Part shown: in pieces, positions 33,135 to 44,335 of the stretch | Layout of the letters: each line of letters opens with the position of its first letter | Numbering within the stretch: the first letter of the stretch is position 1 | Source of the DNA: Corythucha ciliata | Taxonomy: Eukaryota; Arthropoda; Insecta; Hemiptera; Tingidae | Direction of reading: 5' to 3' | Length of the DNA stretch: 64,000 bases | Assembly: GCA_038030265.1 (NCBI GenBank) | Contig: CM075943.1 | Span: forward strand, 35,402,001 to 35,466,000 | The notes under the pieces: model-generated | Databases searched by the model: none | The model's input: only the letters and a program-made list of their open reading frames with translations | What the model was told of the DNA's origin: nothing | Program-made: the position numbers and the translations under genes

Positions 33135-35092
33135 GCTCCAGCACCTGGCGGTCGGAAAGAGTGCATTTCATTTCGTATACGGATACCCTAAGCCGTCCCA
33201 GAAGTAATAATGTTGAGACCATTATATGTTTCGTTAACGTTTGACCCTCCCTCATACTGTTTGCTGCCGGGGTTGTTTAAGCTGAACTTAATGGGAATCA
33301 AAGGCTATTTCAAAATGATATCATCGTACCGAATACATATAATACTTCTGGAATCAACTGGTCATTTGTAGTGATTTTTTTACCATTTCAACTCCTATTC
33401 CCCCTCCACCCCGACCGATTTGGCCCAAATGCAACACCAACCGGGGTCTTATGACTACTGATTTTTGTGCCAAAGCGCGTTCCGCTAAATTAATTTCTTC
33501 GAGAGTTAACGTGCTAACAAGAAAACGGCCATAAGCTTATAAATAAATAAATAAACCAATATACATATACATATACATGGTGGAAGGGGATAAGTGTAAC
33601 AAACCTTTTTGGGCGATAGTAGGCCTCATTTGCGACCGAAATCACCATATACACCATAGTCCGAAAATCAAAACCCTTCGAGATATGATTTTTCTAACGA
33701 TTTTTAGGCTTACATCATTTTTTTTAATTAACGGCGAGAAACCCGCATTCAGTTTGAATTTTTGCAACTTTTTTTGATGGATTCGGAAAGCGAACACTAT
33801 TTTCTGTCAGGATTATCCATTTTCGATAGACGTTAACTATGTTATGTGCCCTTAAATGCGGCTCAAAGTCGTGCAAATCGGGGATCTTATTTTTTTCAAA
33901 AAAATTCAATCCACGTTTGTCCACTCTAAATCCAAGTGCATGGACAACCCGTGATTCAGAACAACATCTTCAAAGTGTCCTTTTCAAAAATAGTCATGAG
34001 CGTTTTCTTAGTTGTCTGGTGATTTTTCGTTAGAAATGACGATTTCTTGGAAAAAATAACGGTTTTTCTCTACAATCGCTTGTTTTGACCTGAAAAATTT
34101 GAACAAGTTTTGTGGTTTTAGCGTGACAAAAAGCCTAAAACCTTATCCAAAGCCATACGTTGAATCGAACTGATTATGCACGCATACCAAAGTAACGAAA
34201 AATGTCGCTCCGGCAGCTGGGGTGTCGTCGGATAGGAAATACGAATTTCGTTAATTTCACTTAATAAGCGATTATTAAGCAAGTGTGGCTTTAAAAATGT
34301 AGAGTAACAAAGTGAAATGTTAATTAATGCCGAATAATAGTTAAATAACTAAAAAACGTCGAAACTTGTAGTAGTGTAATGCACTTAACCCGACAGCCAG
34401 CTGCCGGAGCGACATTTTTCGATACTTTGGCAGGCGCTCACATTGAATTCCACTCCAAAGATAGCTTTGGATGTGGTTTTATACCTTTTTAGCGTGTTAA
34501 AATCACAAGGATTGGTCGAATTTTTCAGGTCAAAACAAGCGATTTTGAAAAGAAAAAACATTATTTTTTCTAAAAAATTGTCATTTCTGACGAAAACTCG
34601 CCAATCAACTAAGAAAATGCTTACGAGTATTTTTGTAAAGGACACTTTGAAGATGTTTTTCTGAATCACGGGTTGTCCGTACACCCGGATTTTGTGAGGA
34701 AAAACGGGAACTGACTTTTTTTGAAAAAAATAAAATCCCCGATTTGCACTACATTGAGCCGCATTTAAAGGCACATAAAATAGTTAACTTCTATCGAAAG
34801 TAGCTAATCCTAACAGAAAATAGTGTGCTTTTTTCGAATCCATCACCAAAAGATGCAAAAATTCAAATTGAATGCGAGTTTCTCGCAGTTAGTTTAAAAA
34901 AATGATGTAAGCCTTAAAAGTCGTTTGAAAAATCATATCTCGAAGGGCTTTGATTTTCAGACTATGGTTTGTATGGTGATTTCGGTCGCAAATGAGGTCT
35001 ACTTTCACCCAATTTTTTTTGTCACACTTATCCCCTTCCACCCTGTCTATTAATTCTGGAGACCACTGAATTCGTGTTCTAGAGGTTCTAAA
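33118..35092. mobile_element. Composite repeat hairpin-Y-X-[F1b]-U, copy 2
   Basis: Starts with a long A-run and the hairpin-like end (CTCCAGCACCTGGCGGTCGG, AAAGAGTGCATTTCATTTCG). Blocks Y and X in inverse orientation follow, then foldback F1b, then a short U block (TTCTGGAGACCACTGAATTC to CTAGAGGTTCTAAAAG). Confidence 0.55.
33576..35045. mobile_element. Foldback F1b, 1.47 kb
   Basis: Same length and plan as F1a (1465 bp). The left end CATGGTGGAAGGGGATAAGT is inverted at the right (TTATCCCCTTCCACCCTG). An inner inverted repeat with CCGGCAGCTGG / CCAGCTGCCGG hairpins lies at about 34205-34410. TA precedes the left end; the right duplication has decayed to TC. Confidence 0.65.
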
Positions 35093-35515
35093 AGGGGTAA
35101 AGGGGAAGCTCATTTCACGAGATTCGGGGGCGGGCGAGAGTCCATCACTAAGTGGACAGACTTTAACTGGATTGCCAATACCTAACCTAACTCTACCTCA
35201 CGTTTCTTAAAAAACAACCAAAATTTATGGTTATTTTGTCAAACTAACCGCAGAACAGCTCTGAATAAAGAATTACTATCACTTATCAGGCAAAGGGAAG
35301 TACATGACTCCTTAGAATGTATCGTATTTTTCCGGCGAAAAACAGCTCTGAGGGCATTATTTGATTAACATAGCTTTTGCATCAAGTAAATAGGTAATTT
35401 ACACGCGTAGAAATTAATTAAGTTAATATTATTCATAATATTAACTCTAAATTATAGTACCTGCGTGAGGAAAGCGAAATAGCTGCCTAGATTACGAAAT
35501 AACCAAGAAAGTAGT
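35093..35515. other. AT-rich spacer
   Basis: No gene or repeat recognised. Confidence 0.3.
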
Positions 35516-35516
35516 A

Positions 35517-36632
35517 TTGGGTATTTTATGGACTGTAAGACGATCGGGACTTTTCTGTCCTTGGTGTCTGGTTGGCAGCAATTCGTTTCTTACGAGGGTG
35601 GTGATTGCTACGCTGCCTTCACATGATCTTGGTGTAAAACAGGGCTCTATTCTGGGACCCCTGCTTTTCAACATCTATATCAACGATCTCGTGCCAAAGC
35701 TGGAGTCGGCTCCAGGCTTTTCACGCTGATGATTTCACAATAATGAGCTCGGGAAGTGACATAGAGGATGCTCGAGGGGGCATTGAAGAATCATCATCAA
35801 CCCTGAGAGACTGGTGCCTGGCAAACCGTCTCGTTGTAAATCAAGCAAAGAGGCAGGACTTGCAGGTGGACCTTTCCTGCGGTTGGCTGAATAGCTCCAG
35901 TGTCATAACGTTTGACTCAAGATTGTCGTGGGAGGCTCATGTGTCCTGCCAGTGTGTGTCGCTGTCGCAGGCCGTGTTCGTGCTTCGGCGGCTGTCGACG
36001 TCGCTATCGGGATCTGTTCTCAGAGTGGTTTACTTTGCCATCTTCTACTCCAATATGTCTTATGGTATTGAGGTGTGGGGTAACTCTCCACATTCTCATA
36101 AGGTCCTCAAGCTCCAGAAGAAAGCAGTTCGAGTTCTCGTGGGGGCGAAGCCGAGAGACTCTTGCAGGCCACTCTTTCAACAGGGCAGAATTCCGACGCT
36201 TGTCGCCGTGTTCATTCTTAGGATGGTCTGTTGGACCAGGAACTTGGCTGATGGACAGTAGATTTTGCCCCCTCAGCACGAATATGCAACGCGTCACAAG
36301 GAACGGCTTATACCTGAAAGTTGCCGCGTGGGCAGATCGCAAGACTCCAACCCGTACGCAGTGAGGCCTCGTTTATTTAAGAAGCTGCCCTCTGGAGTGA
36401 GGAAATTTTCGTCGGGTGCGTTCAGGAGGCGTGTCCAGGAGCTCCTCCTTGACCTTGTGCCATATTCGCTGGACGATTTCGTCAAGGTGGATCTATAATG
36501 ACTCGTTATATTTATCATATCGACAGTTTTGGTACCAAACATATACATGTTAAAAGAATTAACTGACGTTGTATTGTATTACGACTAATGTTGTGTTGCA
36601 ATAAACTAATAATATTATTATTATTATTATAA
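35517..36632 (+). pseudogene. Non-LTR retrotransposon ORF2 3' part (no RNase H), frameshifted
   Basis: The frame at 35517-35729 ends with the RT motif GVKQGSILGPLLFNIYINDL. A frameshift at the catalytic box follows, and HADDFTIMSS (35729-35758) carries the ADD of the active site in another frame. The frame at 35743-36261 has the thumb region (RLVVNQAK, SYGIEVWGNSPHSHKVLKLQ, KKAVRVLVGAKPRDSCRPLF). A third frame (36265-36498) is the C-terminus (RPRLFKKLPSGVRKFSSGAF) with stop at 36496. This layout, with no RNase H and a tail ending in a TTATTATTATTA microsatellite at 36606-36632, suits CR1/L2- or Jockey-like LINEs. At least two frameshifts make it dead. Confidence 0.7.
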
Positions 36633-37350
36633 ACTATCCAGTTAGTTTATAAACTGTAGCCAAAGCTGGTGGTTATTTTGTCAGAAACCTGGTTTTCGCA
36701 CAAAATAGCGGGCCCTTTGGCTAGTTTACATACTATAGCTGGCTAGTTTACAAACTATCCAAGTATACACTTTGCCCGTAACAGATACATATGAACTTCT
36801 ATCACTTTATAAATGAATTTATTTAAATCGCCGAGTGGACCAAAAGGAGCTCACTCGCCACCTCACGCCGCATTCCTTGACAAAGTAGGTCGGTCTGTTA
36901 TAATTTTATAAGAAAACAATTAACCCATTTAACTTTTTACAACCATCTATCTTTTTTTTTTTAAACCACAAGTATTTTTATTTAGCCGATGTTTAGTTTT
37001 ATTGAGGTAATAAAACAAACTACAATCAAACACCATTTCCATTTTGGTAAACTATCAAGTGAGAAAAAACAACAAATTCGGGAAAATTGGCGATAAGCCA
37101 ATTGTCAAGTTAGAGCCCCAACGCACTTGCGTTTTTTGAACGCGGCGATTAAAAACGCGCTCGCGTGTTTCATTGCCCCAAAAACTGTGTTGACGCACTT
37201 GCGTTCAAAGTATCGCGTATTCAGTAGTGAAATGGGTCTCAAGATTGAGTGAGGACCTGTCGTTGATGAGATTTTCACACCCATCAACCCACAACTTGTC
37301 CTTCGAATTGCGGTCACAGTACTACTGCTTGATTTTTTTTATTGAAGAGA
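36633..37350. other. AT-rich spacer
   Basis: Contains short AAACTATC direct repeats (36628-36770). No gene. Confidence 0.3.
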
Positions 37351-37353
37351 GCA

Positions 37354-37485
37354 GGGGGCCTATTCTGAGTTGTCGGAAAGAAATGCCGCAAGTGCGATTG
37401 CTATGACGGGATTATGTTATTTCTTATTCAGCGTTCTTAGATCCCGCTTGCGGCATGTTATCCCGACAACTCAGAATAGGCCCCC
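37354..37485. mobile_element. Palindromic MITE with GGGGGCCTATTCTGAGTTG ends
   Basis: GGGGGCCTATTCTGAGTTG, TCGG at the left is mirrored by CCGACAACTCAGAATAGG at the right. The inner words ATGCCGCAAG / CTTGCGGCAT also pair. 132 bp, non-coding. Confidence 0.6.
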
Positions 37486-37573
37486 TGGTCTTCCCTTGAC
37501 TGTGGCAATTAATTTTTTGTTGTCATTTACTAATTATCGTGCATAAACTTCTCCTTCGTCGAACACAGACATA

Positions 37574-37970
37574 CAGGGTGTTCCAGGAGGAAACGTCAAT
37601 ACTTGCACATGTTGTAATACTAAGTAGGGCGAACCAAAATGACTATATGGACATAGGGTCGGAAACGCCTTATTTCAGAGTTACTGGGAATTTAGTGTTT
37701 TTTAAGCCAAATCACCTCTTTTCCACAAAAAGCGGTCTTAACGGACTAACCGTTCAACATAGAACAAAATAAATTACATTTCTGAATAAGAGCACAAAAT
37801 TTAACATTGGAAGAAAGAGGAATAACATATTAAAAACATGTCCATTATGTGAGCTTTCAATTGACGTAAGAAAATTGAAAATCGTTAAATTTTTACTGAG
37901 ATATGACACGAAAGGTTCGGAAAAACAGTGCAAAATCGTCAAAATAAGCCATATTGCAACTCATGGGCGT
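37574..37970 (+). repeat. Foldback-family F4, single arm
   Basis: Begins ACAGGGTGTTCCAGGAGGAA after AT, with the shared subterminal words CCAAAATGACTATATGGACA, TAGGGTCGGAAACGCC and TTTCAGAGTTACTGGG. No mirror arm is found. Confidence 0.45.
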
Positions 37971-38449
37971 AGCCAGAAGGGGGCAGAGGTAGGTAGCTGC
38001 CCTCACCTAGACTTGAAAGCGCAAATTTAGTGGGGCAGCTGCCCACCCCAGATACGTTCTCAAAGCATAAATCCTTCTGGATAATCAAATTTTGTTTCGT
38101 CGTCACTCAGATAAAAAAATGAATTTCGAGGATTTTTGTTGCTCACAAAACGAATTTTGCAAGGGTGACATAATTCAAAGACCAATTTTGCGGTTTCGGC
38201 GCCCTAAAATACCGTTTTAGCAGATCCGACAACACTAAAAAGCCAAATTTTCGGATTTTGCTTCTCTGAACAGAAATTGTTTGTCCAAAATCACAATTTT
38301 AGAGCCTACTAAAATCTCAATCCCTGTGCTAAAATCGCCATTTTTACGCTTAAGGGCCGGGTCGACAATTTCCATTTAAGCGTTGTTGAGGGATTAAGCG
38401 TTTTTTATGCAAAATGCTAAATTTATGATTAGGGTATAAGCTCAGCTTA

Positions 38450-39350
38450 AGGAAAAACGGAACTTTGAACCCATATAATGTGGTCAACACGGGCCAAAAT
38501 AGCTAATTTGAGTTGAAATCGCCAGATTCGAAGTTTTTAAGGAGAAATCGCCAGTTTTGCAGTGAAAAAATCAGTTGCAGTTGACAGTTTTAGGGTAAAA
38601 ACTTCAATTGCCGGTTTGAGTCAAAACCTCAAGTTTCAGGGTAACATGCAGTTTCTTATTGAAGGAAAACTGACGAAATTAGTTTCACGGTAAGATCACT
38701 AGCATTGTAGTGAAATCTTCAGTTTTGGCTTGAAATCGTCAGTTTTCTGTTGAAATCGTTTTCAAGACAGAGTCGTTAGGTTTGGCATAAAACCATTTGT
38801 TTATCGAAAACGCCAGTTTTGCTGGGATATTGTCAGTTTTGAAGTAAAATATCCAGTTTTGAGGTAAAATAATCTTTTTTGGGGGAACCGCTAGTTCTAG
38901 GGTAAAATCATCAGTTTAGGGAAGTTTATGGGATGAAATCGTATGTTTTGGGATTAAACAGTCAATTTCTGGGTAAAATTTTAGAGAAATGTTCATGGGA
39001 ACACGTCAGGTTTGGAGTATCGACAGTTTTGTGATAAATTAACCGATTTTGTGGTAAAATGGTGATTTATGAGGTTAAACGGTCAAATTTGGTTTTGGGT
39101 AAAATCTCCAGTTTTGTAGTGACGTCTTCAGTAATGGGGCAATAACGAGTCAACGTTGTCGTGAAATCGTGTGTTTTGGTATAAAATCGTCAGTTTTGTA
39201 GTGAAATCGCTGGTTTTCATGGCGCAGAGTCGTACTTTTTCGCCTGAAATCATCCGTTATGGGGAAAACTTTATTTACGGTGTGACATTGTCAGTTTTGG
39301 AATAAAACATCCAATTTTGGGGGAAATAGTCGTTTTGGATGTAAAGTATT
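38450..39350. repeat. Degenerate minisatellite (CAGTTTTGGGGTAAAATCGT)
   Basis: Imperfect units of about 22-30 nt with the words CAGTTTTG and GTAAAATC (or GTGAAATC) recur through about 0.9 kb. No coding frame survives. Confidence 0.55.
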
Positions 39351-40440
39351 CCTTTTTTTACATCGCTCGCACGCTGGAGGATTTTCATTTGGGAAGTGGT
39401 CAAATACTATATTTTCCTTTTAGCGTGTTTATTCCACAACAAGGCCATTGAATGACTTAAGTCGACGGCCAAGGTCGGGCAGTATTTGGAGAAATCAGAC
39501 AGTAGCCCTAGCACTGATAAGATAAAAAACGAAGACAATTTACACAAAGAGACAATTTAAAAAGAGATTGGAAAAGTATTCCTGGAAATTAAATCCTTAA
39601 TCCGGCAACTCGAGTTGATATTTGTCAGATAACCATTTCACGGAAAAATATTTGGTTGGAATGTGAATTTAAATTTTATAGTTCTCAGTTTTTGAGGAAA
39701 AAAAATTTTTTTTGTGCTCATAAAAAATGTTCGTCGTCAGTTTTTTGAGCCAGTAACGTTCACTAATTGCCATTTCGGGTCAAATTCGATCTTTTGGGAC
39801 AGAAGTAGCGAAAATCCGTGAAATTGAGGTTCAAAAAATCAAAATCCGCGTCATTAGGTTCTGAACGAGCGAAAATCTACGAAATTGTGGTTTATGACGC
39901 GAGTTATGATTTTTTTAACCCCCACAATCACGAAATTAATGCACGGCGGTGGATGGGAGGGAACCGCAGCCTTTTGCTCTTCGACTGGATACGCAACTGG
40001 TAATTTCAATTACCTCCCCTTTCCTGAAACGATGGGGCGCGACTAAACTTTTTACAACGAGAAGCGTGTTTTGTGTGTAAAGAGGATAAACTGGCTTGTC
40101 GAAGTTGCACCGTCGTTTTTAGGACAAAAGGACCAGTAGCACAAAATAACGGTCGAAATTGCAAAAAAGGGGCGCGAGAGCCCCTTGCATCTTAATTGCG
40201 AATATACGTAACCGAAAAAATCGGAGATTAAACGAAAATTGTGGGAGGAGTGGGATTTGGCGTGACTACGTCAACAATATTATTTGCCACAGAATTACCT
40301 AGTAAGGAGGAACTGACATAATTTTTGAAACTCACGCCAATGATAGCATTCACTACCCAAAGTGGCTACCGTGAAGTTAATTCGATCCAAAAACTTTTAA
40401 TTTATTTTAAATGATTTTTCGAATGTCAAGAAAATTTGCC
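39351..40440. other. Spacer; minor repeat traces
   Basis: GAGCGAAAATC / GAAATTG words of the 16.6 kb minisatellite at 39780-39900. No gene supported. Confidence 0.3.
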
Positions 40441-40570
40441 CCTGTTTGAAACGACTAGTCGCGAACTAGCGTTCTTCTCAATTTTGGCCATGAATCGGCA
40501 CTTTTTATGAATTTTACCTGCGAATTAGCGCTTTTCTCAATTTCAACCGTGAATTAGCGCTTTTTCTTTA
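40440..40570. repeat. Short array of the 18.7 kb minisatellite
   Basis: Three to four units with GAATTAGCGCTTTTCTCAAT. It ends at TATATA, next to an F1-type foldback end. Confidence 0.45.
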
Positions 40571-40575
40571 TATAC

Positions 40576-40800
40576 AGGGTGGATCCGTATAAGTGTGACA
40601 ACAATTTTTGGGTAAAACTACGTTAAAAGTGGGGTAAAATGGTACCTTCGGAAGTGTCCTACGTCGATCCGTTCCGGAGTTATGATTTTTTTTGTGTTTA
40701 AAAAAGTAACCAATGCTTGCTTCAAAAAATCCGCAATTTCTCGGCTTACATCGCACCAAATCCAAAAAGTGATGCCATTTTCAGAATCTACGGAACATTT
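40576..40800 (+). repeat. Divergent F1-type foldback end
   Basis: TACAGGGTGGATCCGTATAA, GTGTGACAACAATTTTTGGG, then a GATCCGTTCCGGAGTTATGA word in place of the usual F1 sequence. One arm only. Confidence 0.45.
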
Positions 40801-41261
40801 CCTTTAGGATAGAGGTCATTTTATTGCTTGAAATAATCGTCAACACCCAGAAATCTGGCATTTTTTCCATAAATTTACGTGTCCACTAAAATTTGTCCGC
40901 TTTACCAAAAGTCGCTGTACCCAAACAGCTTTCTCAACAGATTTTCGGTGTATCACAAAAACTTCCCCGTCTTCTAAGTTTCCTTTTGGCGTGTTCACAT
41001 TTTATGTTACCACTGACGTTTCTCACAAAAACGTCACGAGAATGCACATAAACCGTGTTTTTACGAAACATGGACCATTGTCTACGGTATTCGTGAAGGG
41101 TGCAGGGAGATCGGCGGTAAGTGAGAACAGTATATCTTAAGGGGACACACACGACGGTAACTCAGTTTTCAGAAGACGTTCAAACACTGAAGATGCCGAA
41201 CAGGCGAAACAGGTTTGTTCAAGAACACTCCTCAACAAGGTATGACTGGCAACGTAGGCAA

Positions 41262-41564
41262 CTACGGCTAAGTATTGATGGCTTTGTAGACATCAAAATT
41301 CGTAAAATGGAACTTAAGTGACTACGCTGGGGGATTATCGAAGGAAGGATCGCCGTCGTTATCTAAAAAAAAAATGAAAGAAATCGGTGCCGGTCCTTGC
41401 CCGTGAGTATCCAATCGCTCAAATTTGACACCATGCAATCGGGCAACTTATGTCAATCATAGAGTCCTTCCTAGAACAAAGATTCATTAGTGGCAATTCG
41501 ACGAACGCCCGACATTTCCCGACGATATCGAGCTTGGGTATTGTAATTTTCCTCGTGGACGCGG
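41262..41564 (+). repeat. Repeat T, copy 1 (target of nested insertions), left part
   Basis: Aligns with 57787-58089 (TGATGGCTTTGTAGACATC, GGAACTTAAGTGACTACGCT, GGTGCCGGTCCTTGC). The right part of this copy resumes at 44268 after two insertions. Confidence 0.7.
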
Positions 41565-41576
41565 TGAGTGCATACT

Positions 41577-43437
41577 TTTTTTTTTTTTTTTTTATCCTAC
41601 GCCCGTCCTTGATTGCATTAGACGTCTTGCTGCCCAGTACCTCTCACACGCAGTTTCCTCCGGTGTGGACCCGTTGACCCCTCCCAGTGCTGCGCACTCC
41701 ATGAGGTGGCGGGCGTCCATTTCCCCCTGACTACATAATGGGCACATTGGCGAGTCGACTATCCTCAATCTATTTAGATGCTTTTGGAGGTAGTCGTGGC
41801 CAGTTAGCATTCTGAACAGAGCTACTGACATTCGCCGTGGTAGGGTTTGAGAAATCTGGCCACCCTCTGCCATGAGGGACTCCCAGTCTTTCCCTGCACT
41901 CGCGGCCACCAATCTTTCCTTGGTGCGACATGCTATGGCGGCTGCTATTTGTCTTTTGGCAGTGTGCAGTGACTGTGGTGGATCCGGCTGAGCTTTCAAG
42001 GCACCTGCTTTTGCCAGCCGGTCTGCTTCTTCATTACCTTTTACACCACAGTGGCTCGGTGTCCACTGGAGGTGGACGACCCCGCCATATTCCCTAATCT
42101 GGGCCAGCACCTCTAACGATTCATGAATCGCTCGTGAGGGGGCAGGAGTTGCAGCTGAGCCTAGTGCGAGCATGGCAGCCTGGGAGTCGACAAATATAAC
42201 GGTCTGCTGCAATCTTCGTGTTTGTATCTCCCGCAAGGCCATCAATACTGCAGCTATCTCGCCATCAAAATTTGTGGCACACGCTCCAACTGGCTCACTC
42301 AACTCGAATATTGTCGAAAAGACACCAGCTCCCCCGTTTCTCACAGCTCCATCCGCTGAACCATCTGTGTAGACATGCAGCCAGTCTGAAGACGGGTAAC
42401 GTAGCTGCCTAGTCTCGAGGAACGCTGCTTTGAGTTCTGCTGGAGTTGCGGAATTTTTGGATGCACCTCCTACAAGATCGAGGTTGTAAGAAAAGGGCTG
42501 GTGATTTGTAATGGGTGGGAGAGGCTCAGGATTTCCAAGGTTCAGGTTCAGGTCTCTCACCTTGTTTTCAACGACATGTGTGAAGTTTAACTGGGATATG
42601 AGCCTTGTATGGGGTGCGCTATAATTTCTCCAGTATGGGATGTTAGATCGCCTAAGCTTTTCATTTAGCATTATTGCTGCAGCATCAATCCTTTCTGTTA
42701 GGGGTTCAATTCCTGTATGGGCCTGCATTGCTGCAACAGGAGTAGATTTCGCCCCTCCAGTAATACTTCGCAAAGCAATATTTTGCGATCTTTCTAGCTT
42801 ATCCCTGGCAGTTGCTGATGCAGTGACGGCAGCCTCGCAACCATACATCATTGCAGGTCTTACGTATGAAGTGTATGTCATCTTTAATAAGTCCTGCGAA
42901 GCACCCCAGGTGGCCCCCGCAACACGGTTCAGCAGTTTCATTCTTGCTCTCCCCTTGCCAGCAGCCTGTTCTATATGAGCATTCCACGTAAGTTGGTTAT
43001 CCAGTCTCACTCCCAAGTATACGGCTGAGTCAGTTTTTACCAACTCATTCCCAAGATACTCAAGTCGGACTGGATAAGGCTTTTTGGAGAGGGAGAACAG
43101 CTGATATTCCGTCTTGGTGGGATTCACAGTCATGCAATTCTGGCGAGCCCATTCCGCCAGTGTGGCCAGGGAGTGGTTCAGACAGGTTTCCAGTGCTGGA
43201 ATTGACGAACCAGTCGCCCACAGGAGAAGATCATCAGCATACAAGAGTGCATTCATGCCAGGGATGTCCCCCTCAATCGCTGATATCAGGTCATCTATCA
43301 TGATGTTGAATAATGTCGGGCTCAAGACGGAACCCTGGGGGACCCCCTGTCTGGTTTGCCTGAAGCCCGACACACTCTGTCCGTACCTGACTCTGATGAA
43401 GCGCTGAGAAAGGAAGCTCCTTATGAACTTAAACAAA
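41577..43437 (-). mobile_element. 5'-truncated RT/RNase H LINE with 12-bp target duplication
   Basis: Minus-strand insertion with a poly(A) tail (T-run at 41577-41593). The target duplication TGAGTGCATACT is at 41565-41576 and 43438-43449. The body is cut at the 5' side inside the RT domain, typical of incomplete target-primed reverse transcription. Confidence 0.85.
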
Positions 43438-43454
43438 TGAGTGCATACTGTCAC
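41592..43454 (-). CDS. LINE ORF2 C-terminal half: reverse transcriptase, RNase H, CCHC finger
   Basis: The 620-codon frame is intact to its stop. About the first six residues come from the target duplication, so the real LINE part starts near residue 7. RT motifs GVPQGSVLSPTLFNI (37-51) and YADDLLLW (72-79) supply part of the active site. The thumb region follows (YLGVRLDNQLTWNAH). An RNase H domain spans about 356-488 with the catalytic D364 (YTDGS), E399, D423 (FVDSQ) and D478 (EEADRL). A C-x2-C-x8-H-x3-C finger at 571-587 (CPLC...HLMEC) closes it. RNase H plus this finger points to the I/Loa/R1-type group of non-LTR retrotransposons. The upstream endonuclease and ORF1 are missing. The undamaged frame suggests a recent insertion. 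Confidence 0.88.
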   Translation of the reverse strand: MTVCTHLFKFIRSFLSQRFIRVRYGQSVSGFRQTRQGVPQGSVLSPTLFNIMIDDLISAIEGDIPGMNALLYADDLLLWATGSSIPALETCLNHSLATLAEWARQNCMTVNPTKTEYQLFSLSKKPYPVRLEYLGNELVKTDSAVYLGVRLDNQLTWNAHIEQAAGKGRARMKLLNRVAGATWGASQDLLKMTYTSYVRPAMMYGCEAAVTASATARDKLERSQNIALRSITGGAKSTPVAAMQAHTGIEPLTERIDAAAIMLNEKLRRSNIPYWRNYSAPHTRLISQLNFTHVVENKVRDLNLNLGNPEPLPPITNHQPFSYNLDLVGGASKNSATPAELKAAFLETRQLRYPSSDWLHVYTDGSADGAVRNGGAGVFSTIFELSEPVGACATNFDGEIAAVLMALREIQTRRLQQTVIFVDSQAAMLALGSAATPAPSRAIHESLEVLAQIREYGGVVHLQWTPSHCGVKGNEEADRLAKAGALKAQPDPPQSLHTAKRQIAAAIACRTKERLVAASAGKDWESLMAEGGQISQTLPRRMSVALFRMLTGHDYLQKHLNRLRIVDSPMCPLCSQGEMDARHLMECAALGGVNGSTPEETACERYWAARRLMQSRTGVG

Positions 43455-44263
43455 GGACTCTTTCGTCGGGTAGTTACTAGGGTTCTTCCGAGGCCGGAAA
43501 GAGTGTTCACAAAGGGAGTGAACAAAAATATTCCGTGACTACGGCTATAAAAACAAGGAAACAAACTTATATTCTCAAAGTCTTACAATTAGGGACAAAC
43601 ATAACTGGATAAAAATTAGCCTACCAAGTAAGAAAAGCGCGAAATAAAAGGGGAGTCTTATGTCTAACTATCAGCAATGGCAAAGGTAAACTATAACTAT
43701 CGGTAGGAAGTATGCACTAAGTTCTATCCTAGACAGGGGGGGGGGGCGTTCTTAAGCTTATAATTACTCCGAAGTCTAAATCGGATCTACAACCGCCAAC
43801 GGTATAGGAGCTGGTCCCAGATAAACCTCGCCGCTACACAGTGCCCAAAAGGGCGCGATAATCGCCAGGAAGAAAATATAATTTAATCTTTAAATGAAAC
43901 GCTGGAGCTCAGGCGGAGATCCGCAGCTTCCACTCGAGCCCTCTTCGGTAAACTATCGCTACGACGAAACAATCGTACTCGACAAGAGTCAAAACGGTAA
44001 AATATTGAACAACTTGATACTCTGTTCTGGTCTTCTGGTCCCTGGCTCGGACTGAACTGAAGGAAGAAGGAAGACGGACGGTAAATTAATTTAGAAAAAG
44101 ATAAGCCAGTAGGTACGAAGTACGAATTTAAAATAAAACACCTCTGTTTCATTAAAATTTATTTTTTAATTTTTATTATATATATACACACAGGTTTATT
44201 CAGTAGAATCGTTTTATATCAAGGGGGGGGGGGTTTAGCGACTAACCGGAACTTCCGGTTACA
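43449..44263 (+). mobile_element. Solo LTR, 815 bp, with 4-bp target duplication ATAC
   Basis: Begins TGTCACGGACTCTTTCG and ends TTCCGGTTACA (TG...CA). It is flanked by ATAC at 43445-43448 and 44264-44267. A TATAAAA word near 43546 and AATAAA words near the right end would fit a plus orientation. No internal coding region remains, so it arose by LTR-LTR recombination. A 4-bp duplication is usual for Ty3/Gypsy-type elements. Small frames inside it are not genes. Confidence 0.6.
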
Positions 44264-44335
44264 ATACACACAAGAGGAATTTCGCGATTTGAAATGAATT
44301 GAACCGCAACACGTTACACTCTACATCGTCAATAG
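44264..44335 (+). repeat. Repeat T, copy 1, right part
   Basis: CACAAGAGGAATTTCGCGAT, TTGAAATGAATTGAACCGCA matches 58092-58135 and continues the copy broken at 41564. Confidence 0.65.

Noticed and set aside
35912..36364. 150-codon frame over the LINE at 35.5 kb, and the minus frames beneath it
   Set aside because: Shadows of the RT reading frame at 35743-36261, which has the recognisable thumb and C-terminal motifs.
43883..44152. 89-codon minus frame
   Set aside because: Lies within the solo LTR and has no recognisable content.
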